NCBI GenBank assembly: GCA_014925825.1
Contig: JACGCK010000565.1
Location: 1-14,451, forward strand
Direction: 5' to 3'
Length of the DNA: 14,451 bases
DNA from: Pholiota molesta
Taxonomy: Eukaryota; Basidiomycota; Agaricomycetes; Agaricales; Strophariaceae
The notes under the pieces are model-generated. The model did not search any database and was not told the origin of the DNA. It saw only the letters and a list, made by a program, of their open reading frames with translations. How positions within the stretch are numbered: the first letter of the stretch is position 1; each line of letters begins with the position of its first letter. This document shows, piece by piece, positions 1-9,608 of the stretch. A program made the translations under genes and the position numbers.

Positions 1-371
1 GCTCTCTGCGAAACCTACACGAAAGAAAGCGTCTCCCATCGTAAATTCAGATATAATTGATCTCACTTAGATTTATGTGTTCATGGATGACTTAAACATG
101 GCTATAGGTGACAATGGAAATACATTTACATTGTGTTTGCTGCCCATCGACTAGGAAAGGAGTGTCATACCACAGATACGAAGTGTCCCATGATACAATG
201 GTGGACGAGGATCAAATGATGTAGTAATCCCGTAGAGCTTCTGGCCCATCACGCCGTCCAAGCCGTTAGAAGGTGGCATCGCCCGCGGCACCTGATTTTT
301 GAAGCGCCTGATAGCCTCAGGCGAGCGTGCCAGTTTGTTTCACTTCGACGCGTTCTGTGTCCCTCTGAGTC
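1..371. other. 3' flank of TSC2, no gene seen
   Basis: This stretch lies beyond the TSC2 stop codon and holds no ORF that I can support on either strand. It is AT-rich in its first 150 bases and more GC-rich towards the TSC2 stop. It probably contains the TSC2 3' UTR and the start of an intergenic spacer. The only structure I see is the short hairpin at 305-323, listed separately. Confidence 0.6.
305..323 (-). repeat. Small perfect hairpin in the TSC2 3' flank
   Basis: CGCCTGA at 305-311 is the exact reverse complement of TCAGGCG at 317-323, separated by the five bases TAGCC. The hairpin lies about 50 bases past the TSC2 stop, so it would fall in the 3' UTR of the transcript. A seven-base GC-rich stem is visible, but a function is not. 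Stems of this size also arise by chance. Confidence 0.35.
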
Positions 372-3300
372 TCAGAGAACCAGCGGCGACCAGTCAGCCA
401 GAAGGCTGAGCTGGCGTACGAGGAGCGGCAGATTCTCCGCTGAGATGAGTTTGAAGAAACCGATTGGGGCAAATTCAGTCATGCCCGGTGCGGACTGAAT
501 GGTGACTTTAAAGTACTCGTTTTCGTGAATGTTGTTGGAGAAGGCGGCGATAGCGCCAACGGAATGTGGCTCAATGATGATGTTGACAAACTGGAATTGC
601 GTCTTCAGAGTGTCGAAACGATACGGCAAGGCCGAGTCGTTCCAAACAATGCGAACGTAGTCGTTGCCGATGTGACGCTTTTTGTTGTTGCAGAGAGGAT
701 CTTCAGGATTCGTAGGCATCATCGTAGCAGTGTGGTATAGAATTTGGCCGATATCGTCCCACCAGGCATAGGCGTATTCGCCATCTTCGTCAGGATCGAG
801 ACCGCCTGCGTAGACGTCAACTTGACCGCGCAGATTGATGAGTCTGCCAATGCCCTCGAGGAACCGTGTATACGCAGGAGAACCGTGTACGTTGCGAAGA
901 ATGTCTTCTTCCTTGGTTTGCCCCGGAGCGACATACATGATACCCACCTTGTGAGTATCGATGACTGGGATATTGTCGAGAGAGCGAACGAATCGGTTGA
1001 TCGCGTTTTGGTCATGAACGCGTTTGACGAATGGTTCCGTCACACCATCGGGGAAAGGAGATAACTGAAGGATCAAGAAAGAAGGATCAATGTCGACGTG
1101 TTTTCGCCTTTGTGAGGGTGCCGTGCCACTCCAGACATAACCTGTGATTGGATCAGGCTGAGGTGGCTCTTCTGCGCCTGGATCATTTACGCTACAAAGA
1201 TCGTGCGTATTTTCCTGCTGGAACACAGTAAGGCACGAGCTATATTGGGAGAATGGTTTCAACTTACAGGTCCTTCCTCATCTTCGTTTCCCAGGTTTGT
1301 TATCGGATGAGGTGCATCTCTCTCCATGATAAGGCCAGCTGGCACTGACAGAAGGTCCGGCGCAACGTCGCCAGCGCCTACCATCGGAACGTTTTCGACG
1401 CGGCAAACAAATCGAGAATATCCAGACGGTCGGCGAGACATAACTTCGACCCAACCCGTACGCGCGATGGATCGAACGGTAACAACCGAATTCCCCAGAA
1501 TCCACGTCTTGTCGGTGTGCGAGTCGGATACCGGATTAGACGGGTTCGTCACTATATCGCTGAAAACGGAACTCGCAGGCCGAGGGTCGGCGCTGCCGTA
1601 TGTGTACCGCGCAAGCCAATCGAAACAGACTTCGGTGGGTTCGTCCACGTCTTTATTCTCTTCGTTCGCGAGCAGGAGCTGGCGCGTGATGTAGCGCACA
1701 TGTCGGGGCCGGTCGGGCAGTTTTACGGACAGGAACCATAAATACACTGTGAAATACGACAAGATGCGAACGTGCTGCGAGAGCGCCCACGACATAGTCG
1801 CCGGTGCGTGTTGGCGATTGTAGTGCTGCAGGTATTGCAGTGCCACCCCGAACACCATTTTGAAGTCGCCCTCGGTGAAGTTGACATGTAGCTCCTTCAA
1901 CGACCCGATGATGGAAAGGAAGCCGAGAATGTGGACGGCCATATTCGTGTTCGACATGATTTGGGACAGTTTTTCCAAGATGCGGGAGAGAGACTTCGTC
2001 ATCGAAGGCTGTAGTTCGAATGCCGATAGAGAAAGCGCATGCAAGCAGCACTTGATCGTTTCTGGCGCTCCATTCAACCCGGCTTGGAATACCTCAATCA
2101 GAAGATGTCGCTGTTGCAGGTCGAAGCATCGTCGATAACTGACTAAAACGGATAGGGTCTGATATGCCAGTCCATGCGCGTCGCGTACTTTCAAGCCAAT
2201 AGGCCATTGCTCGATATGAGAGGCGAAATCTTCCGTGATTATCCCCGCGCAGATAATATTCAGAATCTTCGATATCACCTTTCTGGATTTAGGACCGCAG
2301 AACAGATGTTTGTTGGACAGCTGCACCGGAAGATGACACAGCACGTAGGACAGAATCTCCCAGCTCGTCTCCTTGTCCAAAATGCCAGCAATCGCGGAAA
2401 GATACTTCGAAATGGGCAAGACCAGGATACGATCAGGGCCCTCTGGGTCATACGATATCAGCACCTCGCTCGGCGAATCCGGGCCCGAGACGTAGAACGG
2501 GAACACCTCCGGCATGCGCCAGAGCTGCTCGAGCGGTTTCGGCGGCGGCGGCGGCGCGATCGGCGGCGCCGTCGTCCGCGACCGACTGCGGCTCGGCGCG
2601 GAACGCGAGGGCCCGCCGAGGCCCCTCCCGCGCGAGACCTGCCGCGCCTCGCGCTCCTGCGGGAACCGCGGCCGCGCCTTGCGGCTCTCCGCCGCGCTCT
2701 CCTCCTGCGCGCGGTGCGCACCCGCGGGCGGCGCCTGCGGCTCCGCGCGGCCGATGAGCGCGCCCAGCGACGCGACGAGCCCGTGCGGGTCGAACCCTTC
2801 GCTGACGTAGTACAAGTTGTGGTCGCGGTCCGCGCGCAGGCGCATCAGGAACTGCAGCGCGGTCAGTCTGGCGCGCGTGGACCGTCCGTCGTTGATGATG
2901 CTCAGCAGCAGCTCATATACACGGACGGCGAGCAGCAAATTCTTGGGCCCGAGCGAGAAAGGCGTGAACACGAGCTGGCTGAATATCTCCACCAACGCTG
3001 CTGCCGCTGATACGTCGCGAGGTACGAGTGGAGGACCTGGCGGGGGTGGTTGTACTGGTGGGAGTGAGGGCACGTATGGCTCTTGCCGGCTCTCGTTGAC
3101 CTCATCTTGCGATTGTGGCTGGACAGACTGCGATCGCGAGACGTTGCCGCCCGTGGCCAATGACGACAGGATGGACATGACCGAGGGCATGCCCGAGTCC
3201 TTCTGGTTCTCACGCGGCGGCGGATTGAATTCGGTCTGCACGCGCGACAGCGTAGGCGACACGCTCGTCGACGACGGAACCGTGATATTATGAGCCGGCG

Positions 3301-5728
3301 AGTGCGTGTCCGCAGTGTGGACCGACGCGGTGTCGGCGCTGTCCTCGTCCTCGTCCGGCTTCTCCGACGCGACCGTCACCAACAGGTCGAGGAACGTCGT
3401 GATCTCCTTCATGTCCAGCGTATCGTCCTCGCCCCGCTCATCGCTCCGCAGCACGATCTCCTCGCCGATCATCTTCCACATCACATCCGCATCGTCGCTC
3501 TGGTCCCCAGGACACCCCACCAGCCCGCCGCAGAACTTCCAGATGATGTCCGCCAGCGGCCGGCGGTACACCTGCATGTCCTTCACGCTCTCGTACACGG
3601 TCTGCAGCGCATCCATGATCGCGCGGCGGGTGTGCGGCCGGAACGGGCTCACCAGCGTCGGGTTGGACAGCAGGTTCTCCCAGTTGTCCAGCCATTCGGG
3701 GGACGTGGGGTACAGGTCCAGTTGGTCCATCATCAGCTTGGGCAGGTTGGCGGTGTCGATGTCCGTGAGATGCTCCGCCACGTGGATCAATATCCTGGAC
3801 AGCAGGGGATTCAGAGCGCGCGAGTGGTCGCGCGCCAGCAGCGTCGAAATGGTGCGGAGGATATGCGTTGGAGCATGGTGCGGGTGCGCTATCGGTATGA
3901 TAAAAGGCGTGCCGTCCGGGTTCCTATCGAATCAAAATAAATGTGAAGTGTAGACATCCGCCCAAATATAGAACGCACCTCAATGGAAGAACATATCCTA
4001 CCAACTTCAACAGCGTCAGCCCAATCACCCCAGCTTCTTCTTCGTCCAGCGCGGCGCGCTCGTCGTCGCGGAGATCAAGCTCTTGAAGTATGTCCTTCAG
4101 CACACCAGCAGCCTCCTCCAAAATCTCCTCCTTCCCTTGCTGCGCCTTCTCCCAAGCCGAACGCTGGTCAGCCTCTGCCCTGAGAGCCGCATCATCGAAG
4201 CGATATTCCACCCAGGCTCCTACGCTCTCCGCCAGCCTGCGTCCTAGATTCCCAGCGTCCCAGCCATTGTCGCCCACACCGATATAATTCGACATATAAT
4301 CATCCTTGGGCCATGCCTTCTCCATCATTTCCTTTTGGATCTCCATGTGCCCTGGGGCACCAGAATGGTTATAACCGATGGACGTTTCGCGGTTGATGTA
4401 CGCGCGTGCGAGGCGGCTTGAAAGGGCTTTCCGAACGTAGATCCTGAAATAACGATGCGCACCGAGGGAAGTCAAGATAATAAGCGCTGGAGAGAGTGAT
4501 TCGGGTGATCCTTTAACACCAAGGGCCGGGTCCATCGCTCCTGGGGAAGAAGGCGGGAAGAGATGATATCGAAGAATGAGCATGCACGTGCATGCGTATC
4601 CCCCATTAAAGAGGGTGTTCAGCGTATCCATAACACGGTCTTCTAGCGTATTTTTCTTGCTGGACTCAAGAGTGACTGATAAACGTGGCAGAGGAGATGA
4701 ACTGAAAGCAAGAGCACGGAATAGGAGGGGCAGCATGGCGTTTAGGTGAACTGGGGGTAAGGTTTTGATGTGAGCAGTAACATGGCTGAGGTAGATGTTG
4801 ATGGCAAGCTCTGCGGGATGTTTACGAGAAGATGATGGGGGAGCTGAAGAGAGACTTGGTATTGAGGTAGTAGACAATGAAGACATGTTTCGACGATGAC
4901 CCAGTGGCGAATGTTTTGTGGATCCACTTGCGGACGGACTGATGGGGGTGGATGGTACATCCCTACTTGGATCTACGATCGCAACAGCACGGTCAACTAG
5001 GTCGGCGTAGAAACGTAGCACGTCGGCCATTTTCTCGTTGGTGATTCTGGCAGAATTATTTCCAGCGGTCAAGACGTTGTTGAGAAACTTGACGAGAAGG
5101 TCAATGCTGCGTTCGCGTTCGGCCATTTCAGATCGCTCCATAGTAGCAGAAGGCTTCAATAGCCCTTCGATGGCCCCTTCGATCCATTGCTGAAGCAGGT
5201 CGACGAGATTACTCTCGATACCCAGCACGTCCTCCCAAACCTGGTAAGGGCTCGAAGAGCCTTGAACCGAGGCTCCCACAGCTCTACAGCCCATACATTT
5301 GGCGCTCCTAGGAAAAGAGAGAAGTAGCAAAGCCTCTCTGAGATCCCAAGCGGTGGAGACTCGTGGTTTTCCCAATATGCCGATAGGATGTCGTAACCTG
5401 CTGCTTGCACTAGCGGAGGCGAATGAGTGTTGCACAATGAGATGAGGATAGGGTTCAGAATCTCGCGGCGAGGAAGTGGCGAATAGGTCGCGAGAATACT
5501 TGCCAAAGCACGAGCATGAGCTAGACTCGGAACGGCTGGCGGCGCTAAGGCTTGGACGAGAGCTTCCAACGAGAGGTTCTGCTGCGGTACTTGGACAGGG
5601 GCTGGAGGGGCACTGGACTGATCAGGACGTGGTCGCGTACGGAATAGCGAAGCTGCTGAGGCGGCGAAGGAGGTGGTATTCGCCCTCGGACGCGCCCTAG
5701 TGGATGGCTCCAATTCTTGGCGGGACAT
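372..5728 (-). CDS. TSC2: Tuberin (TSC2 homolog), Rheb GTPase-activating protein
   Basis: Tuberin is the GAP subunit of the TSC complex. It stimulates GTP hydrolysis by Rheb and thereby restrains TORC1. Exons run 5728-5297, 5240-3979, 3923-1268 and 1217-372, with GT-AG introns of 56, 55 and 50 nt. The product is 1731 aa (human tuberin about 1800). The Rap-GAP domain is clear in the last exon: VDVYAGGLDPDEDGEYAYAW, then HIGNDYVRIVWND, with the catalytic thumb Asn at about residue 1635 (codon 665-663). The N-terminal two thirds look like a helical-repeat region, and residues about 954-1029 form an Arg/Ser/Pro-rich linker. Start: first in-frame ATG, with ATGs in other frames upstream. Oddity: the first intron (5241-5296) is doubtful. 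Its sequence reads as plausible protein (EPRFKALRALTRFGR) that would join the next exon if one G were restored near 5231-5236, giving about 1750 aa. The last intron has tandem CAGCAG acceptors (1215-1220). Family assignment is firm; exact exon 1 and start are less so. Confidence 0.93.
2531..2758 (-). other. GC-rich island encoding the Arg/Ser/Pro-rich linker of tuberin
   Basis: Within the third TSC2 exon, composition rises sharply: 2521-2580 is about 80% G+C by hand count, and the GGC-rich run continues to about 2760. It encodes a low-complexity stretch of residues about 954-1029 with RSRSRTT followed by a Pro run (APPPPPKPLEQLW). The reading frame stays open, and the flanking segments return to ordinary helical protein. 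The segment looks like a disordered hinge between the N-terminal helical part and the downstream tuberin region. Several long antisense ORFs here are by-products of the base composition. Confidence 0.6.
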
Positions 5729-5732
5729 TCAT
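5697..5732 (-). promoter_or_regulatory. Overlapping upstream ORF at the TSC2 start
   Basis: An ATG at 5732-5730 lies four bases upstream of the TSC2 ATG at 5728-5726 (ATGAATG) in another frame. It opens an 11-codon ORF that ends with TAG at 5699-5697, inside the TSC2 coding sequence. Further upstream ATGs on the same strand open ORFs at 5923-5729 (its TGA ends directly before the TSC2 ATG) and 5832-5545. If the transcript includes them, they would lower TSC2 translation by scanning competition. Whether they are transcribed cannot be seen here. Confidence 0.35.
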
Positions 5733-6819
5733 GAAGGCAAAAGCAAGAATGGTGGTGGATCGATTTCAAGACCGAGGCCGAGGGCGGACCTTGGTAGAGC
5801 CAGGAATTGAGTATGTCCAGTTCTAACTGCAATCAGAGGACGATTACCTTGGTGCTGCACTGAAAGCAGGAGGGAGTCTGAGTCAAGCGACACAAGCGTC
5901 CATATTTTCCTTACATAAGTCATGTGATTCCCTCTCTCTAGTACAAACGCCCCTAACTACCCCGCGCCGCCTTTATGCAGCCACATACTCCTTGGAGGGT
6001 CCTCAGTCGCTGAAATGTAAGCCGCAGAGCCACGTATCCTAGTGCTCTTAATATGGGAATATTCCTTGATTAGAGAGGGAAGCGCATGCGGTTACCTAAC
6101 ACGCAGCGTTTAACGGCTACTTCTTACTTAATATGCGACTGACATCCAAACCGGCCGGGTTCTTGACACGCACCAAACACGCAGAGGATCCAGCATTGGA
6201 GTACCAACGATGAAGTCTAAAGATCTCGTGATGTTCTCAAACATCTTATTAAAATACCAGATGTGGAGTTTCGCAACAAGATGATAAGCCTCCCTCCTTC
6301 CATGGAATTTTCTTTAAATAGCTTATCTAGAGATACAGCTCAAGGATAAGCGCTAAGCGCTGATAAGCGACAGTCATTTTTCTCGGCCGTTATGTCCATG
6401 CCGCTATATGGGTTATTAAATTTTTTTGACTAGAGAGATAAAGGAAACTTGGATGCCTTTTTTAGCATGATGTACCACACAGCATGCACATCATATCTAC
6501 CATGATCATATCCATCAAAGTGCATATTCTTAGCCTACATGTTTACTACCGTCGACGCCTTTGCTTTGATTAGGTTCATCCACACAAGAAAGACAGAGCT
6601 GAAATGCCTTATAGAGAAACGACTGACGGTAAATTGTCCAACTAGCATACTACCTAGATACAAATAACGACAGAGTCCAAACTTTACGGGTATTTTTACA
6701 CTTCAAACTACACGGAGCCAGTATCCGATAATTAATAGCTAAATATGAGGCACTTTTCAAAAGACCGCGGAAAAATGATCGTCTTCAGCAAAGTCACTTT
6801 GTACACTGACTTTTGGCGC
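5733..6819. other. Intergenic: TSC2 upstream region and 3' flank of the secreted-protein gene
   Basis: No ORF of coding character is visible; the 81-codon ORFs near 6732-6990 only overlap the secreted-protein exon or its flank. The segment nearest TSC2 (5930-5995) has a CT-rich stretch (ccctctctct) and a CCCCGCGCCGCC run, typical of a fungal promoter. Further out it is AT-rich. A 10-base palindrome GGAATATTCC occurs near 6056-6065, and a group of GATA motifs at 6282-6442 is listed separately. Confidence 0.5.
6282..6442. promoter_or_regulatory. Cluster of GATA-factor motifs upstream of TSC2
   Basis: GATAA cores occur at 6282-6288 (TGATAAG), 6322-6328 (minus strand, AGATAAG), 6345-6350 (GGATAAG), 6361-6367 (TGATAAG) and 6436-6442 (AGATAAA). 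That is five in about 160 bases, four of them matching the fungal consensus HGATAR. A tandem TAAGCGC TAAGCGC lies between two of them at 6347-6360. Fungal GATA factors of the AreA/Nit2 type control nitrogen responses, and those of the White-collar type control light responses. The cluster is about 550-715 bases upstream of the TSC2 ATG and downstream of the secreted-protein gene, so TSC2 is the likelier target. The motifs are seen directly; binding is inferred. Confidence 0.4.
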
Positions 6820-7755
6820 TTATGTATCCTTGCAGAAGCCATCAGAGTCTGTGATGAAGTCGACGCTGCCGTCAGGCTGGCTCTGGCCACCGAAGTTGTC
6901 AGCATCAGCCTCAGTATGGCAGTCGGTGAAGAGGGAGCAGGTAAGATCGGGGCTCCCGTCCTTTCCGTTGACATCATGGTAAGCTGTTAAGAATACATGA
7001 GCGACGATCAACTCTCCAAGGATTTAGAGAACGTACTGTTGACGAAGCCGCATCCGGCGACGCTGTTGCACATAGCGAAGCAATCTGATGGGAATAAATT
7101 CGGTTACCGCTTACTGGGCGCTTATCATGTTGCACTCACCATCGATAGTCTCGACCAAACCGAAAGTCAAGAAGTCGCTGGCCTGGACCGCACCGGTGAA
7201 GTTCATGAACGTCGGGGTGTAGCCATTCGTCGGCGTCGGGGTGGGCGCGGCAGAAGTGGTAGTGGTCGCAGTAACAGTGACGGTAGTGGTATCGGTCTTC
7301 GTCGTCGTCGTGGTCTTCGTCTTCGTCGCGGTCGTCGTGTGGTGGGGCGGCGGCGGCTTGGGGATGGGCTTGGGGCACTGGAGCGAGTGCGGGAAGTATT
7401 GCAAGATCTCGCAGAGGATCTAAACCATTCGCTTCCCGTCAGCGCGTGTCTTGCACGACACCATTAAAATGTATCTACTCACCCCACTAAGGCAGGGGTA
7501 CTGGGGGTACTTGAAAGGGTTGTTCTGTCCGTAGAACCATCCGGGCTTGTGGCCAGACTCCCATGGGGGGGTGGGCGACCCGTACTTGTTTGTGTTGGTC
7601 AAGTCAAAGCCGGTGGCCTGCTGCACACTCCATCCGTTGAAGGGGTCGCCTCCTCCCAGTATACCACCTAGTAAAGCAGGGAGGCCGGGGATAGTGAGCG
7701 CATCCGCACCGGTGGCGACAACCGCGGCGGCAGCAAGGGCAGTAGTAAAGCGCAT
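6820..7755 (-). CDS. Secreted Cys-rich protein with Thr-rich hinge and PAN-like C-terminal domain
   Basis: Four exons (7755-7483, 7419-7140, 7084-7037, 6983-6820), separated by GT-AG introns of 63, 55 and 53 nt, give 254 aa ending in TAA. The N-terminus MRFTTALAAAAVVATGADA is a clear signal peptide. Residues about 92-106 (ILCEILQYFPHSLQC) hold a Cys pair. Residues about 107-165 are a Pro start followed by a Thr/Lys-rich stretch, likely O-glycosylated. The C-terminus has Cys at 186, 190, 196, 216, 222 and 251, around FVNTYHDVNGKDGSPDLTCS and GGQSQPDGS. The C-x3-C-x5-C-x-F-V spacing resembles PAN/apple domains, and the NTYHDVNGKDGS block recalls basidiomycete proteins annotated as fruit-body-specific (from memory, not searched). 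The enzyme activity, if any, is unknown. A cell-wall, matrix or adhesive role is a guess from the hinge and Cys domain. The start is the ATG preceding the signal peptide; no ATG lies upstream in frame nearby. Confidence 0.82.
7240..7350 (-). repeat. Imprecise triplet repeat encoding the Thr/Lys hinge
   Basis: The plus strand reads as runs of GTn, GTC and TTC triplets (for example gtcgtcgtcgtggtcttcgtc). On the coding strand these become ACn and AAG codons, giving a TKTKTTTTTKTDTTTVTVT type sequence. The repeat is degenerate, so it is a diverged simple repeat and not a perfect microsatellite. Length variation between strains would change hinge length without shifting the frame. Confidence 0.6.
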
Positions 7756-7852
7756 GGCAGCAAGGACTGTGGGCAAAAAAGTACGCGGACGAGGAACCTG
7801 GGCTGAGAGGTACTAGGGCTCTGAGCTGGAGTATTCTGTTTCCAACCGGGCA

Positions 7853-7860
7853 TTTTTATA
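7853..7860 (-). promoter_or_regulatory. TATA box of the secreted-protein gene
   Basis: The minus strand reads GGTATAAAAATG across 7862-7851, about 100 bases upstream of the ATG at 7755. It is followed by the mixed pyrimidine-rich leader expected of a strongly expressed fungal gene. Distance and context fit a core promoter with a short 5' UTR. A possible small 5'-UTR intron (gtacttttttgcccacag) is too short to accept. Confidence 0.6.
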
Positions 7861-7862
7861 CC

Positions 7863-8192
7863 TAGCGGCTCGGGCAAGTACTGCGTGTGATGTACAAGCG
7901 TGAGTCAGCGCTGGGACGCGTCGCCTCGCAGTGGCGATTGAGCTGGCTGGTTGTAAACGGCACCGGCCTTTCTGCATCAAGAGGTCTAGTCATATCCTTG
8001 TTGCGAGTATGCTTCTGTGCCTGCATGTAGATTGTTGTGTGTAGCAGACGCGCTGAACGTGATCGCGATTTCACGCGGTCAAGTATTCTTGACAAGTGAG
8101 TGAACTGCAGGGTGATCCGGATACTTCGTACAAAGCATCCCTTCCGATGTGTAGATCAATTGCTTCTGTCAATAACTTCAGCCCTAGACCCA
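7863..8192. other. Upstream region of the secreted-protein gene, no gene seen
   Basis: Only short ORFs without recognisable sequence occur here (such as 8095-7862 on the minus strand). Given the TATA box at 7853-7860, this region is expected to carry the upstream control elements of the secreted-protein gene. I see no repeated motif that stands out. Confidence 0.4.
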
Positions 8193-8634
8193 CTACTTAA
8201 CTTTCATCCCAAATCCCGGCAAAAAGGTCGATAGGCTTGCTGTAGCATCCGCAGGAGGGCGTCTATTTTTGTGGCACGTTCTAGGCCGAGTACACGAGCC
8301 TCTTCCATGTGCCGCGAAAGAGATGAGCTTGATATGAATTCTGAAGTGGGGAATGAAGTGAAGGCACACCAGGTCCAACACAGCCGATGCACATGATGCC
8401 GCTGAGCTGACAGACCTGCCTCGCTGCCAAATTCCAATCACCTTCCAAAGCCCGCTGATGGGCCACTGCCACCAGCCGTCGACGCCGGCAAAAACCTCGA
8501 ATAAGTATTTGAATATCATTGCGAGGATGCTTCTTCGCCTCGCAGATAGTAAGTACCTTGCAAGCTTCCCCCGACTCCCCCGCACTCCCGCTAATTGACA
8601 GTATTAACTCAAAGGTCAATCCACCGGATCGCAT
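8193..8634 (-). pseudogene. Unassigned ORF cluster, possible gene remnant or small spliced gene
   Basis: Three overlapping minus-strand ORFs in different frames (8585-8193, 8634-8281, 8437-8204) share this stretch. Pieces of each look protein-like: KHPRNDIQILIRGF at the 5' side, then FAGVDGWWQWPISGLWKV in another frame, then MEEARVLGLERATKIDALLR with the tail MLQQAYRPFCRDLG and a TGA stop. Reading the best-looking pieces in order needs frame changes at about 8508 and 8410. This suggests either missing bases, very short introns, or a decayed copy of a larger gene. I do not recognise the family. No promoter or start codon context is convincing. Confidence 0.25.
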
Positions 8635-9608
8635 CTCATCTTCTGATTATTTACGGACGTCGGAGGACAAACGCAAATGTAGAGGCTAGGCCGCTGAGCC
8701 CAGTGCTTTAATTAAGTATAATTGGGTGGTGGTATTCGAGTCCTGGAAGCTTTATTTTGAGCAGACAACCCTCCTCCTCGTGCTTGATATACAGCAGCCG
8801 TTCATACGTATGTCGGAATAGGAAGTTCGAGTTGACAGGGACGTGGAAACAAAACGGCTCTCGGCGTGAGTTCGACCTTCGATGCGTACGGAAGATCTGT
8901 AAACGCAGCCACGAAAAGCTATAAATAGCCTTTCACGGCGGGTATCTGTCAAAATGTTCGAAAAACGAAAGATAAAAGAACATAGAAAAGAAGAAAGATG
9001 GTATTGGTCAGATTTCTGTCACTGGCATTTGTCGGCGAATGTTGGCGATATTCAATTGGTGATTGCGCATAGCCTTTTAAGGGCTTCATTCCTACATCAA
9101 TCTTTCGACGTTTGACATTTTCACAGTAAACTAACCTTGTATGTATACTCGAGAACACGGTCGACACTCTAGACAGGCGTAAAACGATCCCCGAAACGCC
9201 AAGTTAAGGCGATGAGCTGCCGCAATTTGGACTGTAATTCAAGGCTTTCAAAAGCCAACAAATTGTCGAACGTCCTGTCAAGGCTTCCAACGAATCAGTA
9301 AATTAGAGCTTAATGATTGGAATAAGAGAATACATTCAGGACAAAAAGAAGTTAGAAATAAAAACACTATCATCGGAATGTCTCCACAGGGCACAAGCAA
9401 AAACACAGCAAAAGATAAAATCTGAATCAACGCCGGTGGTTTGTCATTATGCAAAGATCCGTATTCCGCATTTCGTCAATTTTGCCAGAAGTAATGATAG
9501 TCGCTTTGCTGTGCTTGTGGCCGCGGTGTTATCTAAATTTGATACATATATCACAGAAGTATTTCTCTCGCCCTTCGCCGGTGGGACTTGAGAGGACACA
9601 TCTAGGCC
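8635..9608. other. AT-rich intergenic stretch, no gene seen
   Basis: This lies between the unassigned ORF cluster and the permease stop. Short ORFs (8952-8752, 9167-8949 minus; 9313-9591 plus) have no recognisable features and Lys/Ser-rich random-looking translations. A TATAAATAG sequence near 8922-8930 is TATA-like but heads no ORF I can support. The nonamer TCAAGGCTT occurs twice, near 9239 and 9278, and GGCTTTCAAAAGCC near 9242 can fold into a tiny hairpin. Nothing else stands out. Confidence 0.45.

Noticed and set aside
1215..1220. Tandem CAGCAG acceptor as alternative splicing in TSC2
   Set aside because: It would change only one Gln and gives no sign of function; noted in the gene entry only.
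2174..3010. 278-codon plus-strand ORF
   Set aside because: It is antisense to the tuberin exon; the Arg-run translation comes from the GC-rich triplets of the coding strand, and no domain is visible.
3290..3953. Overlapping plus-strand ORFs of 216 and 215 codons
   Set aside because: Both are antisense to well-conserved tuberin sequence (DIIWKFCGGL region) and cannot be supported as genes.
5912..5925. Possible E-box (TCATGTGA) upstream of TSC2 as a TFEB/Cbf1-type site
   Set aside because: It is one base off the CACGTG core and occurs once; too weak to claim.
8731..8755. TTCGAGTCC-like box as a tRNA T-arm
   Set aside because: No matching acceptor, D or anticodon arms are found on either strand around it.
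9313..9591. 92-codon plus-strand ORF in the intergenic region
   Set aside because: No recognisable domain, no promoter or intron signals, and Lys/Ser-rich random-looking composition in AT-rich DNA.
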